The notes under the pieces are model-generated. The model made no database searches. It had not been told where the DNA came from and saw only the letters and a list, made by a program, of their open reading frames with translations. From Apiotrichum sp. Y4204 (lineage: Eukaryota > Basidiomycota > Tremellomycetes > Trichosporonales > Trichosporonaceae): DNA of 64,000 nucleotides. A program made the position numbers and the translations under genes. Location of the stretch: positions 62,001-126,000 of the forward strand of contig JAMYHL010000048.1 in assembly GCA_025531455.1 (NCBI GenBank), given 5' to 3'. Below, piece by piece: positions 36,106-46,892 of this stretch. The number at the start of each line of letters is the position of its first letter. The stretch's first letter is position 1.

Positions 36106-39100
36106 TCAGGTAGACGGACGCGATGGACGTGACTTGCGGGGGCGGCCTCGCGGCTTCTTGGCCGCTGGCGTCTCCGCAGGCACATGCACGCCGACGTCGG
36201 ACCCTCCACCAGACCTCCGCTTGCCGAGACGCTGCTTCTTGGTGGTCGGCGGCGGTGTCGGTTGATGCTCACTCGCCTCTTCGTCGTCGCTCTCTTCCTC
36301 GTTAGCCATCCTCTCGTCGTCAGACATTTCCCCACTCGACGACTCGTCGTGGCGCAGCATGCGGCCCTGCGTGAAAAACAGCTTCGCCTCCTGGTTGGGC
36401 AAAATGTTCTCGATCTGATACGTGTTTTCTGTTGGTGTCAGACGGAGAAAAAAGAGCGCAAAATGGAGCAACAAAAACGGTCCGAAAACAAGGGGCCGGT
36501 ACCTGTCAGCCACCCGATTCGGAAATCGGACAATTCGGCACTCGGCGCAGCCAGCTGAACGTCCCGTCCACAGGTTTGGAGGTGCCGAGATGCGAATTGC
36601 AACACTTACGCCTTGGAATGAGAAACGAGCCTCCTTTCGCGACAATGGACGAGGTGGCGTGGATTGTGACTTTGACGGCACCTTCAATAACGTAGAAGAC
36701 CTGAGAGTCAGTCTTAACCAGCGCCGATGGCGGAGGCGCCAGCACTCACGTAGGCGTTGTCGGAGGCTTCCTTGGACGGCTTGTCGCCGCCAACGGGGAT
36801 ATCCACATGGCCAACGGCGAGGAACCTGCCCTCGCCCATGCACTTTTGGTACCGGAAGTTGCCGATCTGGACGGGCTTGGGTTTGATGTCCTCGGCCTTC
36901 ATAATCGTGACTGCCATTAGCACAGGAAGCCGACTGTGACGCCGCGGTACTCACCACGTCGCACTTCCTTGTCCTCGTTGTACGCCTTGACGATGTTCAT
37001 ACTTTTCGTATCCGCATCGAGGCCCGTCACGAGGTCCTCCTCCTCCTCGCGCGGCGGCGTCGGCGGATACGCCGTCTGGCGCTTCCTGTTGAACGTCCGC
37101 TTGGGCTTCTTTTCCTGCGGCGGCATGTGCACCACCTGGTCGACGATCGGCCCACTCCGCCCAGGGACGTACTGGACGCGCTCCCCCTCCCAATACCGCA
37201 GCGGGCGGAAATGGACACGTCCGCTCGCGGTCACAAAGTCGCCGTGGTACGACCTCTCCTTCGCGGCTGATTGTCAGTCGTGGACATACTTGTGTCACTC
37301 ACGGAGCTCAGAGAGGCGCTTGGGCATGACCTTGACGTTGTCCTTGCCGCTCTCCGGGGTCGGAGGTGCATCATAGGCCATGCTGTCGTCCCCCACCTCC
37401 ATGTCATCCGTCTCGCGCTTCTTCCGGCCCTTGCCCTTTCCCTTGCCTTTGCCCTTGCCCCGCGCCCCCTTTACAGGTTCGTCCGGCTCCACGTCGTCGA
37501 TATCACTTTCGTTCTCCACGACCATGGTGTCGTTTTCGGGGTCGCTCGCGCTGTGGTCGACCTCGTCGTCGCTCGAGTCGGTGGATATGTTGTCAGGCTG
37601 GAACGAGTCGAGCGCATCGCCGCCGAAACTCGAGCCACTGTCGCTGCCGCTACTGCTCTTGTCGTCGTCAAAGTCAGTGTCGTCGTCATGGTACAGCGGC
37701 GGTGGGCGCTTGGGCTTGGATCCAGCGTTTTCCCGCGGCCTCGCTTCCGGTTCCTCCTCCACATCGTCGTCGCCAATGTTATCAATATCGTGGTATTCTT
37801 GCTCCGGCTCTTCGTCGTTGTCTTCTTCCTCGCCGTACTGGGGGTTATACGGCTCGGGGTCCGGTGCATCATCGAATTCCACATCGCCCCCGTCGTTGAG
37901 CTCCGCTTCCTCATCACCCCCGTAGTCGAGTTCTTGTTCGTCGAACCCTGAGTCTTCCCGGCCTTCGACAGAAATTTCCACTCTCTCCTCAGTCACCTCA
38001 AGCATCATATCGCTGCCAGTGTAATCGGCCTCGTCGTCCAGGTCAGCGGGCGGGAGGACGGACCTGTTCGAAACGCGGCTCCTCCGCGAGCTGCGCGACG
38101 GGGAGGGAATGGAGTCAAAGTCGAGACTCGGAGACGGCGGGGGTAACTGGCTGCGCTTGGGGAGGGGAACCGAGGGCGGCGGGTCTGCAGTCAGAAATGT
38201 ATTTTCACCAGCTGCAAAAGACAGGTGGCCAGCTGGATACTCACTTGGAGAGCTCTGGTAGAACGGTGCCGGGGGCGTCGAGGCGCCTTCATCGTCAAGA
38301 AACTCGTCATGCTCCAGGGGGTCGTCCTCGGGGATATCCATGTCGTCGTCCAAGTCAAGACGGCTCATCCGGCGGCGCGTTTCGACACTTGGTCCCGCAG
38401 AGGCACGCTTGAGCCGCGCCGTGGGTGTGGAGATGCTCTTGTCATAGTCCGCCTCGGCGACGGGCGACGATCCCAGGACGGAGTCTGAGTTGAAGAACGC
38501 GTTTGCATCCTCGAATCCGTCCTCGTCGCGAGGAACATCGACAGGCATCGGCTTGCCGGTGCGCCTGTGTTTGGGGTCGGGGGTAGAGCCGGGGGTAGCG
38601 AGACGGTTTGGAAAGCGCGTTTGGCGAGACATGGCCATATGTGAATGAGTTGAGATTAGAGAGAAGATGATACCACAGTGGAGCGTGCGAAAGACCAAGT
38701 GGCGAGTTGAGGTCGATGGAATGCGGACGATGTGCGCCCCAACGATGGACACAGACGGAAAGGCGAGGCAGACGGGGAATCAACAGAACGGCCAGCCGAA
38801 ACAAAATCAGTCGCGATAGACGAGACACGCGGTGATGGCAGAGAGCGGGGCACAGCCAGACGAAGATGAAATAAAGACGAGGACAAAGCGGGGAGAGAGC
38901 ATCAGCACCGGCCCACTCAGAGTTCACACCACTCACGAGCCGACCTCCTTCGGGCGCGCATTGAAGGGGAGATAGTCGTTCTTCCTGCGCGGCGTCCCTG
39001 CGCGGGGGGTGCGCGACGCCGTTCTCGCATTTGCAGCAGCGGGATTTGCGCTGGTGCTCCGCGCACGCGGGGTCGTTCCCGCCCGCGGGGTTGTCCCGCG

Positions 39101-39112
39101 GCGCGTGCTCAT
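36106..39112 (-). CDS. MIF2: Kinetochore protein Mif2 / CENP-C
   Basis: Seven exons on the minus strand, 39112-38937, 38564-38245, 38211-37303, 37266-36955, 36910-36750, 36700-36610 and 36428-36106, encode 763 residues. The N-terminal module reads NDYLPFNARPKEVGSRTGK and then RDEDGFEDANAFF, like the Mif2 N-terminal motif that binds the Mis12/MIND complex. A long acidic region follows. The CENP-C motif is at FRPLRYWEGERVQY (nucleosome binding), and the C-terminal cupin dimerisation domain covers AYVFYVIEGAVKVTIHATS to LPNQEAKLFFTQGRM. An AT-hook-like KKPRGRPRK closes the protein. The protein links CENP-A nucleosomes to the outer kinetochore. The 372-nt first intron has no AG dinucleotide for 349 nt before its acceptor. 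Confidence 0.9.
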
Positions 39113-39793
39113 CGTCGGTCGGTGTATGGCGGGAAAGAGTTGTACGCGATGATTTTGTTGTGCTCGCCGCTGCACTTGGGCCTGGTGGGCTGGGGGATTA
39201 GGAAATCAGAGAATGGTGCCGCTGGTGTTGACTTGTACAAGGTGCAAAGGTGATGGATGGGATGTAATGGGGAGACGAAAGCGAAGCAAAACAAAAGATT
39301 GTGAGAAGTCGAGGATTGTTGCTCGTTCGTGAGTACGCCAGTTGACTCACCCAGAAAGAGAGTCGCACACAGGGTGAGGGGCCTCGGCGCAGAGGCGCAG
39401 ACATTGTTTGTTGATATCAATCGCAAAGTGGCATCACGTGACTTTCTCGTGCATCCTTCCACAGTTGATCTCTCTCGCACTGCGGGCGAGATGCATGTAT
39501 GCATGCCGTGGGAGGTGGGGAACTAAACGAGTTATGCGCCTCAAAGTCGTCCTGTCCCGTGAGCTGCGAAATGGTGATGCAGAACTGCAGATCTTTAGGA
39601 CTCTGGGTCGGTGATGGCAAAAAGTTGATTTCAGCCCATGATGTTGAGACGAAGGCGACGCCCATCGTCCTCATCCTCTCCATTCTTCTGTATCCCTCAT
39701 TCTCACACCCGCATCTCACACATCTGATACTGCGCATTCGCCCCCTCATGCATAGTCTCCTACACAGCACTCCCCAATCTAACAGTGCTTCTC
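39113..39793. other. MIF2 promoter region
   Basis: This 681-nt gap lies between the PRO1 stop and the MIF2 start, both minus strand. It contains ATCACGTGAC at 39433-39442, with the CACGTG core at 39435-39440, the same 10-mer as in the HOM6/NUP133 promoter. No further gene is visible. Confidence 0.5.
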
Positions 39794-41841
39794 TCACAAC
39801 AGCGCAATGCTCTCGACCACATGCTCCGACTCGCAGTATCCCAGCACCTGCTCAATGTGCGAGCTGGCGTCAGCTTCGTTTCAACTAAACAACCCACCTT
39901 TTCATCCCCTTGATGCGTTCAATGGCCGCAGAGTTGTACTGCGCAAGGCCTTTTCCAATCTCGACCTCCTCCCACTCATCCTCACCGCCGTCCGCGACGC
40001 TCGCAAACGTGGTGGCCGTCGTCAACCGCTCGCCAAGCGCGTGCATTGCTGGAGATGACGGATCCGTACGTGCAAGCGGGTCGAGCGAGACAACAGAGGA
40101 CGAGAGTGAGAGCGCGGGGTGGATTTGCGGGGTTCCCGGCTGCGGGGCGGTGTCGGGCGACGAGTTGGTCGACGCAATGCCCTCGATCACAATCTGTGCG
40201 CGCACCCTCGCGGCGGGAGATTCTGGGAGGAGGAAGGACGTGTCTTGCAGCGACATATCTGGCGACATCCGCGCTGGAGTCACGGACGCGGATTCCGGGG
40301 ACGTAATCAACGGGGCTGGGGGGAAACGCTTTCGCCTCCGCACAATGATCCGCACAGCCTGGTGCGCGGCGAACGGCCCCTCGACGCGCACAACACCCGC
40401 TGGGAGAAGGCGACCGCCGCTCTCGCGCCGCCCGATCGCCTTGTACGCTCCTTCGTCGATGACCACGGTTCCTGCTGCGTGGAGGCCGTGCGCGATCCAC
40501 CATTTCCGGTCCTTGAGCGCGCGCTGATGCCGCAAGAAGCGCGTGCACAGCGGACCGCTATTCTCAAGCGCGGACACGTCTCCCGCGGAGCGACTCGGAC
40601 CAGGGCCATCCCGCACAATGTCGAAGATGTCGGTCACCTTCTCAGAGTTCAAAATAACGGTCGTGACGCCTGCGGCGGTCGCCAGCTCGGCGGCAATGAT
40701 CTTCGTGGACATGCCGCCCGTGCCGAGGGACGTGCCCATCGTGGATGTCGAGACTGAGGTTAGCGAGAGGAACATGAGGTGCAGAAATAATCTGACGGCC
40801 CGCCGGCAACACCAGCCGGTCACCTGCCGGGTCCTCATCCAGCTCGTGGTCACTCACCCTGTTGCCTGATCATCGAGATATCCCGCACGACGCGCACGGC
40901 CTTGGCTTCGGGATTTACGCGTGGGTTGTCGGTGTACATGCAGTCGACATCTGTCAGAAGGAAGAGGTAATCGGCGTGCACAATCGACGCCGAGATGGCC
41001 GACAGCGTGTCGTTGTCACCGAATTTGATCTCCTGCGGGTGTGAGTGGGGGAGAAGAGAGCGGGAAAACGGTAGTGCGAGCAGCTGGTGGGCGGATGGGG
41101 GAGGGCGGGGTCACCCCTCAGAGCACTGGACATGCGTGCTAGTGACCAGTGACGATTCGGACCCGCTCCGGCATCCGCATCCCATTCCACCTCCCCGATG
41201 AAATCGCAGCACGCACCGAGACGGACACCGTGTCGTTCTCGTTGACGATCGGCACAACGCCCATGTTGAGCAGCTCATTGAACGTGTTTTGTGCGTTGAG
41301 GTATCGCGTGCGCTACTGTCAGCCAAGAGCACTCCCCCACATCTCCGTACATCACTGATATCCGTCCGGGTAAGCAGGATCTGGGCGATGGGCTGGTCCA
41401 CCTGGGTGAAGAGGTTGTCCCAGAGCGCGATCAGCCGCCCCTGTCCGATGGCAGCCAGCGCCTGTTTCCTGCTGAGCCCCTTGCCGCGCTTCTTGAGCCC
41501 CATATGCCTCAGTCCGACGCCGATAGCACCCGAGCTGCACAGCACGACCTTGTGCCCGTGCGCGCGGAGCGCGACGACCGTCTCGACGACCGACGAGAGC
41601 AGCTGCAGCCGCGGCGGAAACGGGAACTTTGGCGCGACGATCGACGAGGTTCCTGCAGGCGTCAGTCATACTTTGTACTTTGGTCGTTCATCGCACCGAG
41701 CTTGATCACAATGGTCAGACTCTGCGTCTTGCGATTCGGATCGGGGCTCGGCGGGCGCGTGACCGGCTGGCTTGCGGTGCCGGACGGAAGCGGCGTCGGG
41801 ACTGGAGGCCTCATCTCGCTCGGCGTGTCTGGTGTGTCCAT
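39794..41841 (-). CDS. PRO1: Glutamate 5-kinase with PUA domain
   Basis: Six exons on the minus strand, 41841-41697, 41652-41351, 41312-41217, 41032-40858, 40753-39898 and 39863-39794, encode 547 residues. The enzyme phosphorylates glutamate with ATP, the first step of proline synthesis. The amino-acid-kinase domain shows [78 protein letters not shown] and [20 protein letters not shown], then [15 protein letters not shown]. The C-terminal PUA domain includes [13 protein letters not shown] poorly conserved insertion of about 90 residues rich in Ser/Pro lies within the C-terminal part. A TATATATATAA element sits about 40 nt upstream of the ATG. Confidence 0.93.
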
Positions 41842-42312
41842 TGTGGAGAAGGGGAGGCCAGGTGGAGGTGGGAGTGTAACTTTATATATATAACGTAGAG
41901 CTGAAAGCGTCGTATCCGAGGAAAGAATGTCTGTTCGCACACGACCGAGAGAGACCCAGAGAGACCGAGTCGAACACACAAAAGAGACAGGTACACAGAC
42001 ACATACGGAGATATGGGAACCGGTCATCCCGACCGATCCACCCGGCCGATAACAAAAAGAGAGAGCTTAAAATGACACGTCATTGATAAAGAAACCAGCA
42101 TGCATGGATGACGGTGGATGACGCCTCTGTCGCGGTCGCTCTTCCCGCGTGTGTGGACGCGGGCGCGGCTACCAAAAGATACCAACTGCCCCAAGATGAA
42201 ACCAGCAAGCCAGAGACCGCACAAATGAACATCGTCGTCGAATATCTCTGTTGTAGCGACATTACACTCCATCCTAACACTAACATCCGCGGACAATCCG
42301 TCTAATATCAAC
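41842..42312. promoter_or_regulatory. Divergent promoter PRO1 / DUF2470-like gene
   Basis: This 471-nt region separates two divergent genes. TTTATATATATAACG at 41881-41895 reads as a TATA box for PRO1 on the minus strand, about 40-50 nt before its ATG. I see no equally clear box for the plus-strand gene. Confidence 0.45.
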
Positions 42313-43447
42313 ATGAACATCAAGGGAGACAAGGAGATGTGCGTTCAGCTCGTTCATATTCTCGAGCTGACAACAGGCATGAGACGATGGAGCTGTTCAA
42401 CACACGGCCAGACTCGCTCACTGGTGGGTAACTCGTCCTGTATTAAACCCACAGTAGATATCTTTTCTCTCTCTGACATCAGCAATTGTCAAGGCCAAGA
42501 CAGACATCAAGGGCCAACTCGGCGACCTGCACATCTTTAGCATTGACGAGGACCACATGGACGTCGCGTACTACCCCCCGCCGAAGGAGGAGCGCACGAC
42601 CGTGCGCATCGACTTCAACCCGCCGCTGAGCAGCATGTACGATGCCAAGCCGCGCCTGCGCGCGTGGCGCGATGCGATTTATGCGCGCTGGAACGTGGTA
42701 CGTATACTGCAGAGGATGGAGCGTGCTGAAGAATGCGTTTATTGAGCACCGCACATACCCCATCCTCTCAAGGCACATGATGCTGATGCTAATGACAGCC
42801 CGATCGCCCGACAGTGTACTACTACACCTTCCCTCCGGCATGGCCGTACACCGTCCCTGTTGCGATCCTCGTCGCCGCCCTCCTCTTCACCCTCTACGCG
42901 CCGGGGCGCTTGGCCGACTGGTCCCGCGAGCTCGTTGCGAAGTACTGCGGCGTCGGCTTCCTCAAGTACGCGAGCTGGTTTGCCGCTGCCATGGTGAGTA
43001 ATAGGATACTATGGGAGGGGATGGTGCGCGGTTTAGGGCTAAGCCAATCGATCGTCCTTAGCCGTTGTAGTTGCCGTGATAGTGGATTGTCCACCTACCC
43101 TTTCATCCGCTCACACGCAGCACTTTGTCATTGAGCCGATCTTCCTGCTCTTCCTCACCCAGAGGCACAAGACGCCTTTCGTCCCGCGCGTAAAGTGGAT
43201 TCTCACCAACATGGCCCTCGGGTACCCCGCGCTCGACCACTTCCGGGAATGCGGTGAGTCTGAGGGGAAACGGGGGTGGCTACGTGGAAGGGCATAAGCC
43301 AGGACCCCATGTCCTCCACCTTGACTCAGCCTCACGCTGACTCCAGTCATGTACGAGCGTCTCCGCGTCATCTACCGCAACACGGACGTCGGCGAGATTC
43401 CGGCCAAGGCTCCCGACGCAGATCTCAAGGCGAAGAAGAGCGAGTAG
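42313..43447 (+). CDS. DUF2470-like membrane protein
   Basis: Six exons, 42313-42338, 42377-42423, 42483-42697, 42799-42993, 43121-43253 and 43347-43447, encode 238 residues. The soluble N-terminal part (MNIKGDKEMHETMELFNTRP to FNPPLSSMYDAKPRLRAWRD) has the layout of the DUF2470 domain of fungal membrane proteins. Two hydrophobic stretches follow, TVPVAILVAALLFTLYAPG and SWFAAAMHFVIEPIFLLFL, then a conserved-looking RHKTPFVPRVKWILTNM and a basic end. Function is not established. The domain call is by pattern and moderately sure. The exon chain keeps phase throughout, including the 26-nt first exon. Confidence 0.7.
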
Positions 43448-44377
43448 TGGGGCAGGCACGATGTATTTCTTGTCTTGATATTGAGAAGCTGGAGTTCGAT
43501 ATGCCGCGTTTCCTGGGATCTGTTTGACTGTTCTGACTTGACTGACCACTCAACGCGCTGACAAGTGTCCATTGGCAATCGAAAGGCCGGCGGCGACTCG
43601 AATGAGAAACTGTATCCTATCCAACCGGATCCGACCCGACAGAGGTTTGCGACCTGAAAACTCTCGAAATTTTGGGCTCAGAGAATAGGTAGTTGAGGTT
43701 TCACCAACTGCCCGTTCGATCCGTCAAGGGTTTGGCTGAACAGCCTGGTAGAATCGCGAATTTGGATTTTACTTTTTGCCCCCTACTCTCACTATCTCTG
43801 AATTTTCGCTGCTTCTGCTTTCTGTTATAGCCATTTTCTCGCTCGTAATATTCCTACAGTATTCTCAGCGCCGAATTTTGCTGGAGCTGGAGCAGAGTGA
43901 CGCAAGATCATGTTTTCCTCTTGAGTTGTCGAGCGGGCAAAGGGCGGTCGGTAGTGGTCTCGTAGAACCGAACGTCACATTGCGCGTGATACTCTAGTGT
44001 TTCGACCATGGTTGCGACGAGTCTCCCCTCTTCCCCATGCACCTGTTTTTTTTTTTCTCTTCTTTTGCCAATGATGTGGGACCTATTCTGAGGACAGAAG
44101 AGGAGCGAGAGGAGTCCCAGACGCGGGCAGACGTCTACCTGCCTGCAGTCTACCTGCCTGCAGCTGCCTGACAATTGCGGTGTCTCAACAGATACGGTTT
44201 GATCTCATTAAAATGCGGGGTCCCCAGATCGCAATCTCGGATCCGACTTCCAACTCGATGGGTCAAAGATCAAGATCTCTGCAGCTCGCACTTGGCGTCG
44301 CACTTCATCCCATATATATCTATATAGGAAGCCTGCATCTCTACGCCGTACCCCCACTGACACACCGAGCACTAACG
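43448..44377. other. Intergenic region upstream of the RNA-repair gene
   Basis: This 930-nt gap carries a tandem CTACCTGCCTGCAGT-type duplication at about 44137-44163 and a T-run at 44047-44057. ATATATATCTATATA at 44311-44325 lies 52-67 nt before the next ATG and is a likely TATA element. No gene is supported. Confidence 0.5.
44311..44325 (+). promoter_or_regulatory. TATA-like element of the RNA-repair gene
   Basis: ATATATATCTATATA stands out in an otherwise GC-rich stretch, 52-67 nt upstream of the ATG at 44378. Confidence 0.4.
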
Positions 44378-46892
44378 ATGCATCTCGACGCCTCATCCCT
44401 AACGCTGGGGGAGTATCGTGGCGGGCTGGCGCTCCTCGGCCCGGCCATCACCGCCGCCGTGGAGCACTTCGCCCCCAGAAACGACCTACCCTACCCCGCA
44501 CACATTACGCTTCTGAGCGCCGCGGAGCGGCGCGCCCTCGAGAAATCCGGGAAGAAAATCAACCCAGAATCAATCACTATCCCCACCGCACACGTCTACG
44601 TGCTCGGCTGCGCGGCGCGCAAGCGCGTGAGCTGGCTGGTCGTGCTGTGGAACCACGCCGACGTCTTCCGAGCCGCTCACGGCCTCGGGCGGAAAGACTA
44701 CCACATTACGCTGAGCGATACGGACGACCATGCGTGCGATAAGAGCATCGACGCGCTCCCGCTCGCGTCCAGCGACATTGTCCGCCGTGTCGCGGAGATG
44801 AGTGAGGCCGCGATCGACCACGCGTTCGTCGCATCGCGCAACGACGAGACCGTGAGATGAACCACACCCACCGCGCTGACCCTAGAAATACCTCCTCGCT
44901 ATTCGTCTTATTAACAACTATCAAGACTCGTATCGCGGGTATGCGCGCCTCGCGTCCATTTCCGAGCCGAAGATTGCGTGCCTCGCATACGCGCGCGCTG
45001 CGGCGCTCAACCCCGCCCTCCTCCCCGTTGCCGCAGCGCAGATCGGTAAGCTCCGCGACGCCGCGTCCTACGGCCCCGTCGTGACCGCCGATGAGCGGAA
45101 GTGCATCCCCTGTGCCGGACTCGAGTTTCCGTGGCCGGAGGAGCTGCACGCCCTCGTCGGCGGGCTGTGGACGCACGCTATCGCCTCGCGTGAGCGGCAG
45201 ATCTTCGGTGGCGTCGAGCTCCCCCGCTTCTTCTCGTGGCTGTATCCCGGCCGCATCGCCGCAATGTCCACTCCGCGCAACGCGGGCGACATCGACACCC
45301 TCGCCGCCATGGGGATCACGCACGTGCTGAGCCTCACCGCCGAATCGCCCCTCGACCCCGCGTGGTTTGCCTTTCGTGCCGAACACGTATTTGTCCCGGT
45401 TCCAAACTATGCCGCTCCGACGCTCGCGGAGATGGACGCGATCTTTGCGCGTGTCACCGCCGGCGGATCGTGGCTCGTGCATTGTGGCGGCGGCGTCGGG
45501 CGCGCGGGTACCGTTCTCGCATGTCTCGTTGCGATGCTCGGCTACGAAGGCGAGGAGCAGGCGGAGCCGCGGCTCGATGCGCGGACAGCGATCGCGCTCG
45601 TCCGCGCCGCCCGGCCCCGTAGCCTTGAGACGGAGGCACAGGAGCGCTTTGTCGCTACCTGGGTATCCCACAGGTGGAAGCGGCACACCGAGGTGGCGGA
45701 GCCGTACGCGCCGCTGCGCGTCGAGGGCACAGTCCGTACCCCCGACGACGTCCAGGCCGTCATGCTCGTCGGGCGGCCAGGAAGCGGCAAGTCGTGGCTT
45801 GCAGGCGCGATATCCAAGCGCCGGCCCACACAGGTGATAAGCCAGGATGAGAGCGGCTCCCGCGCGGCGTGCGAGACGCACGCGTCCCGCGTCCCCCGCA
45901 ACACACTCGCCGTGCTGGATAGATGTAATCCGACAGCTGCGGACCGGAAGCGCTGGCTCGCGCTCCTCGACCGCCCGTGCGTCGCCGTGTACTTTGACTA
46001 CAGCGCAGAGCTGTGTTCGCAGCGGATCAACACCCGCCTCGACCACCCGACCCTGCGGGCCGGCCGCGGGGCCCGCGCGCTGGAGCAGATGGACCGCGAG
46101 ATGGAGCCGCCGACACTAGGCGAGGGCTTCTCTGCCGTGCTCACCATCCCGTCCTTCCCTGCTGCGCGCGAGACCGTACGCCGCCTAGCGGCCGACCCGC
46201 CCCTGCTCAAGTTTCCGCGCACGCCGCACCTTTTCGACCTGGGCGCCGCGTCGGCCGACGACGTTGTCGCCTCGCGGGAGGCGCTGAGCGGCCACCTGAC
46301 CGTCGAGGAGAAGATTGACGGTGCAAACCTCGGCATCAGCGTAGGGTGGGACGGGGAGCTGCGCGCCCAGAATAGGAGCCACTGGGTGAGTTCGGCGGAC
46401 CACGCGCAGTTCCGTCCGCTCGGCACATGGCTCGCGACACACGACGCGCAGCTCCGCCGCCTCCTCGCCCACGACCCCCAGTTTCCAGAGCGGTATATCC
46501 TGTATGGCGAGTGGGTCGTCGCGCGGCACTCGATCCACTACTCTTCTCTGCCGTCGCGGTTTGTCGCGTTCGATCTGTACGACCGTGTGACGGATGTGTT
46601 TCTCTCGCATGCGGCGCTCGCGCGCGCCCTCCACGACACGGGTATCTGTCAGGTCCCGCTGATAGCTCGGCCCGCGACGCTGTCGCGCGCGGAGATCCTG
46701 CGCTTTCTCGAGCGAAAGAGTATGTGGAGCGACTCGTGCATCGAGGGCGTGTACATTCGCGTCGAGGACGAAGAGCGTGCCACCACGCTCAGGCGGTACA
46801 AGGTCGTCCGGGGCGACTTTATCGCTGGCAACGAGCACTGGGCGAGGGGCCCGCTCGTCCTCAATGGCATCACAAGAGGCCCAGATACGTGA
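44378..46892 (+). CDS. Four-domain RNA repair protein: 2H phosphoesterase, Cys phosphatase, polynucleotide kinase, RNA ligase
   Basis: Two exons, 44378-44851 and 44886-46892, separated by a 34-nt intron, encode 826 residues. Domain 1 (about 1-190) has paired 2H phosphoesterase motifs, PAHITLLS (His42, Thr44) and DYHITLS (His109, Thr111). Domain 2 (about 240-430) is a DUSP-like cysteine phosphatase: FSWLYPGRIAAMSTPRN and the P-loop HCGGGVGRAGT (Cys358, Arg364). The usual general-acid Asp position holds Asn332 in VPVPNYAAPT. Domain 3 (about 445-600) has Walker A GRPGSGKS (454-461), SQDESGSR and LDRCNPTAADRKRW, typical of polynucleotide kinases. Domain 4 has ligase motif I EKIDGAN (Lys634), YGEWV, FVAFDLYD, CIEGVYIR and YKVVR, as in Rnl2-type RNA ligases. 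Together these could trim, phosphorylate and seal broken RNA. The role in the cell is inferred. Confidence 0.9.
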
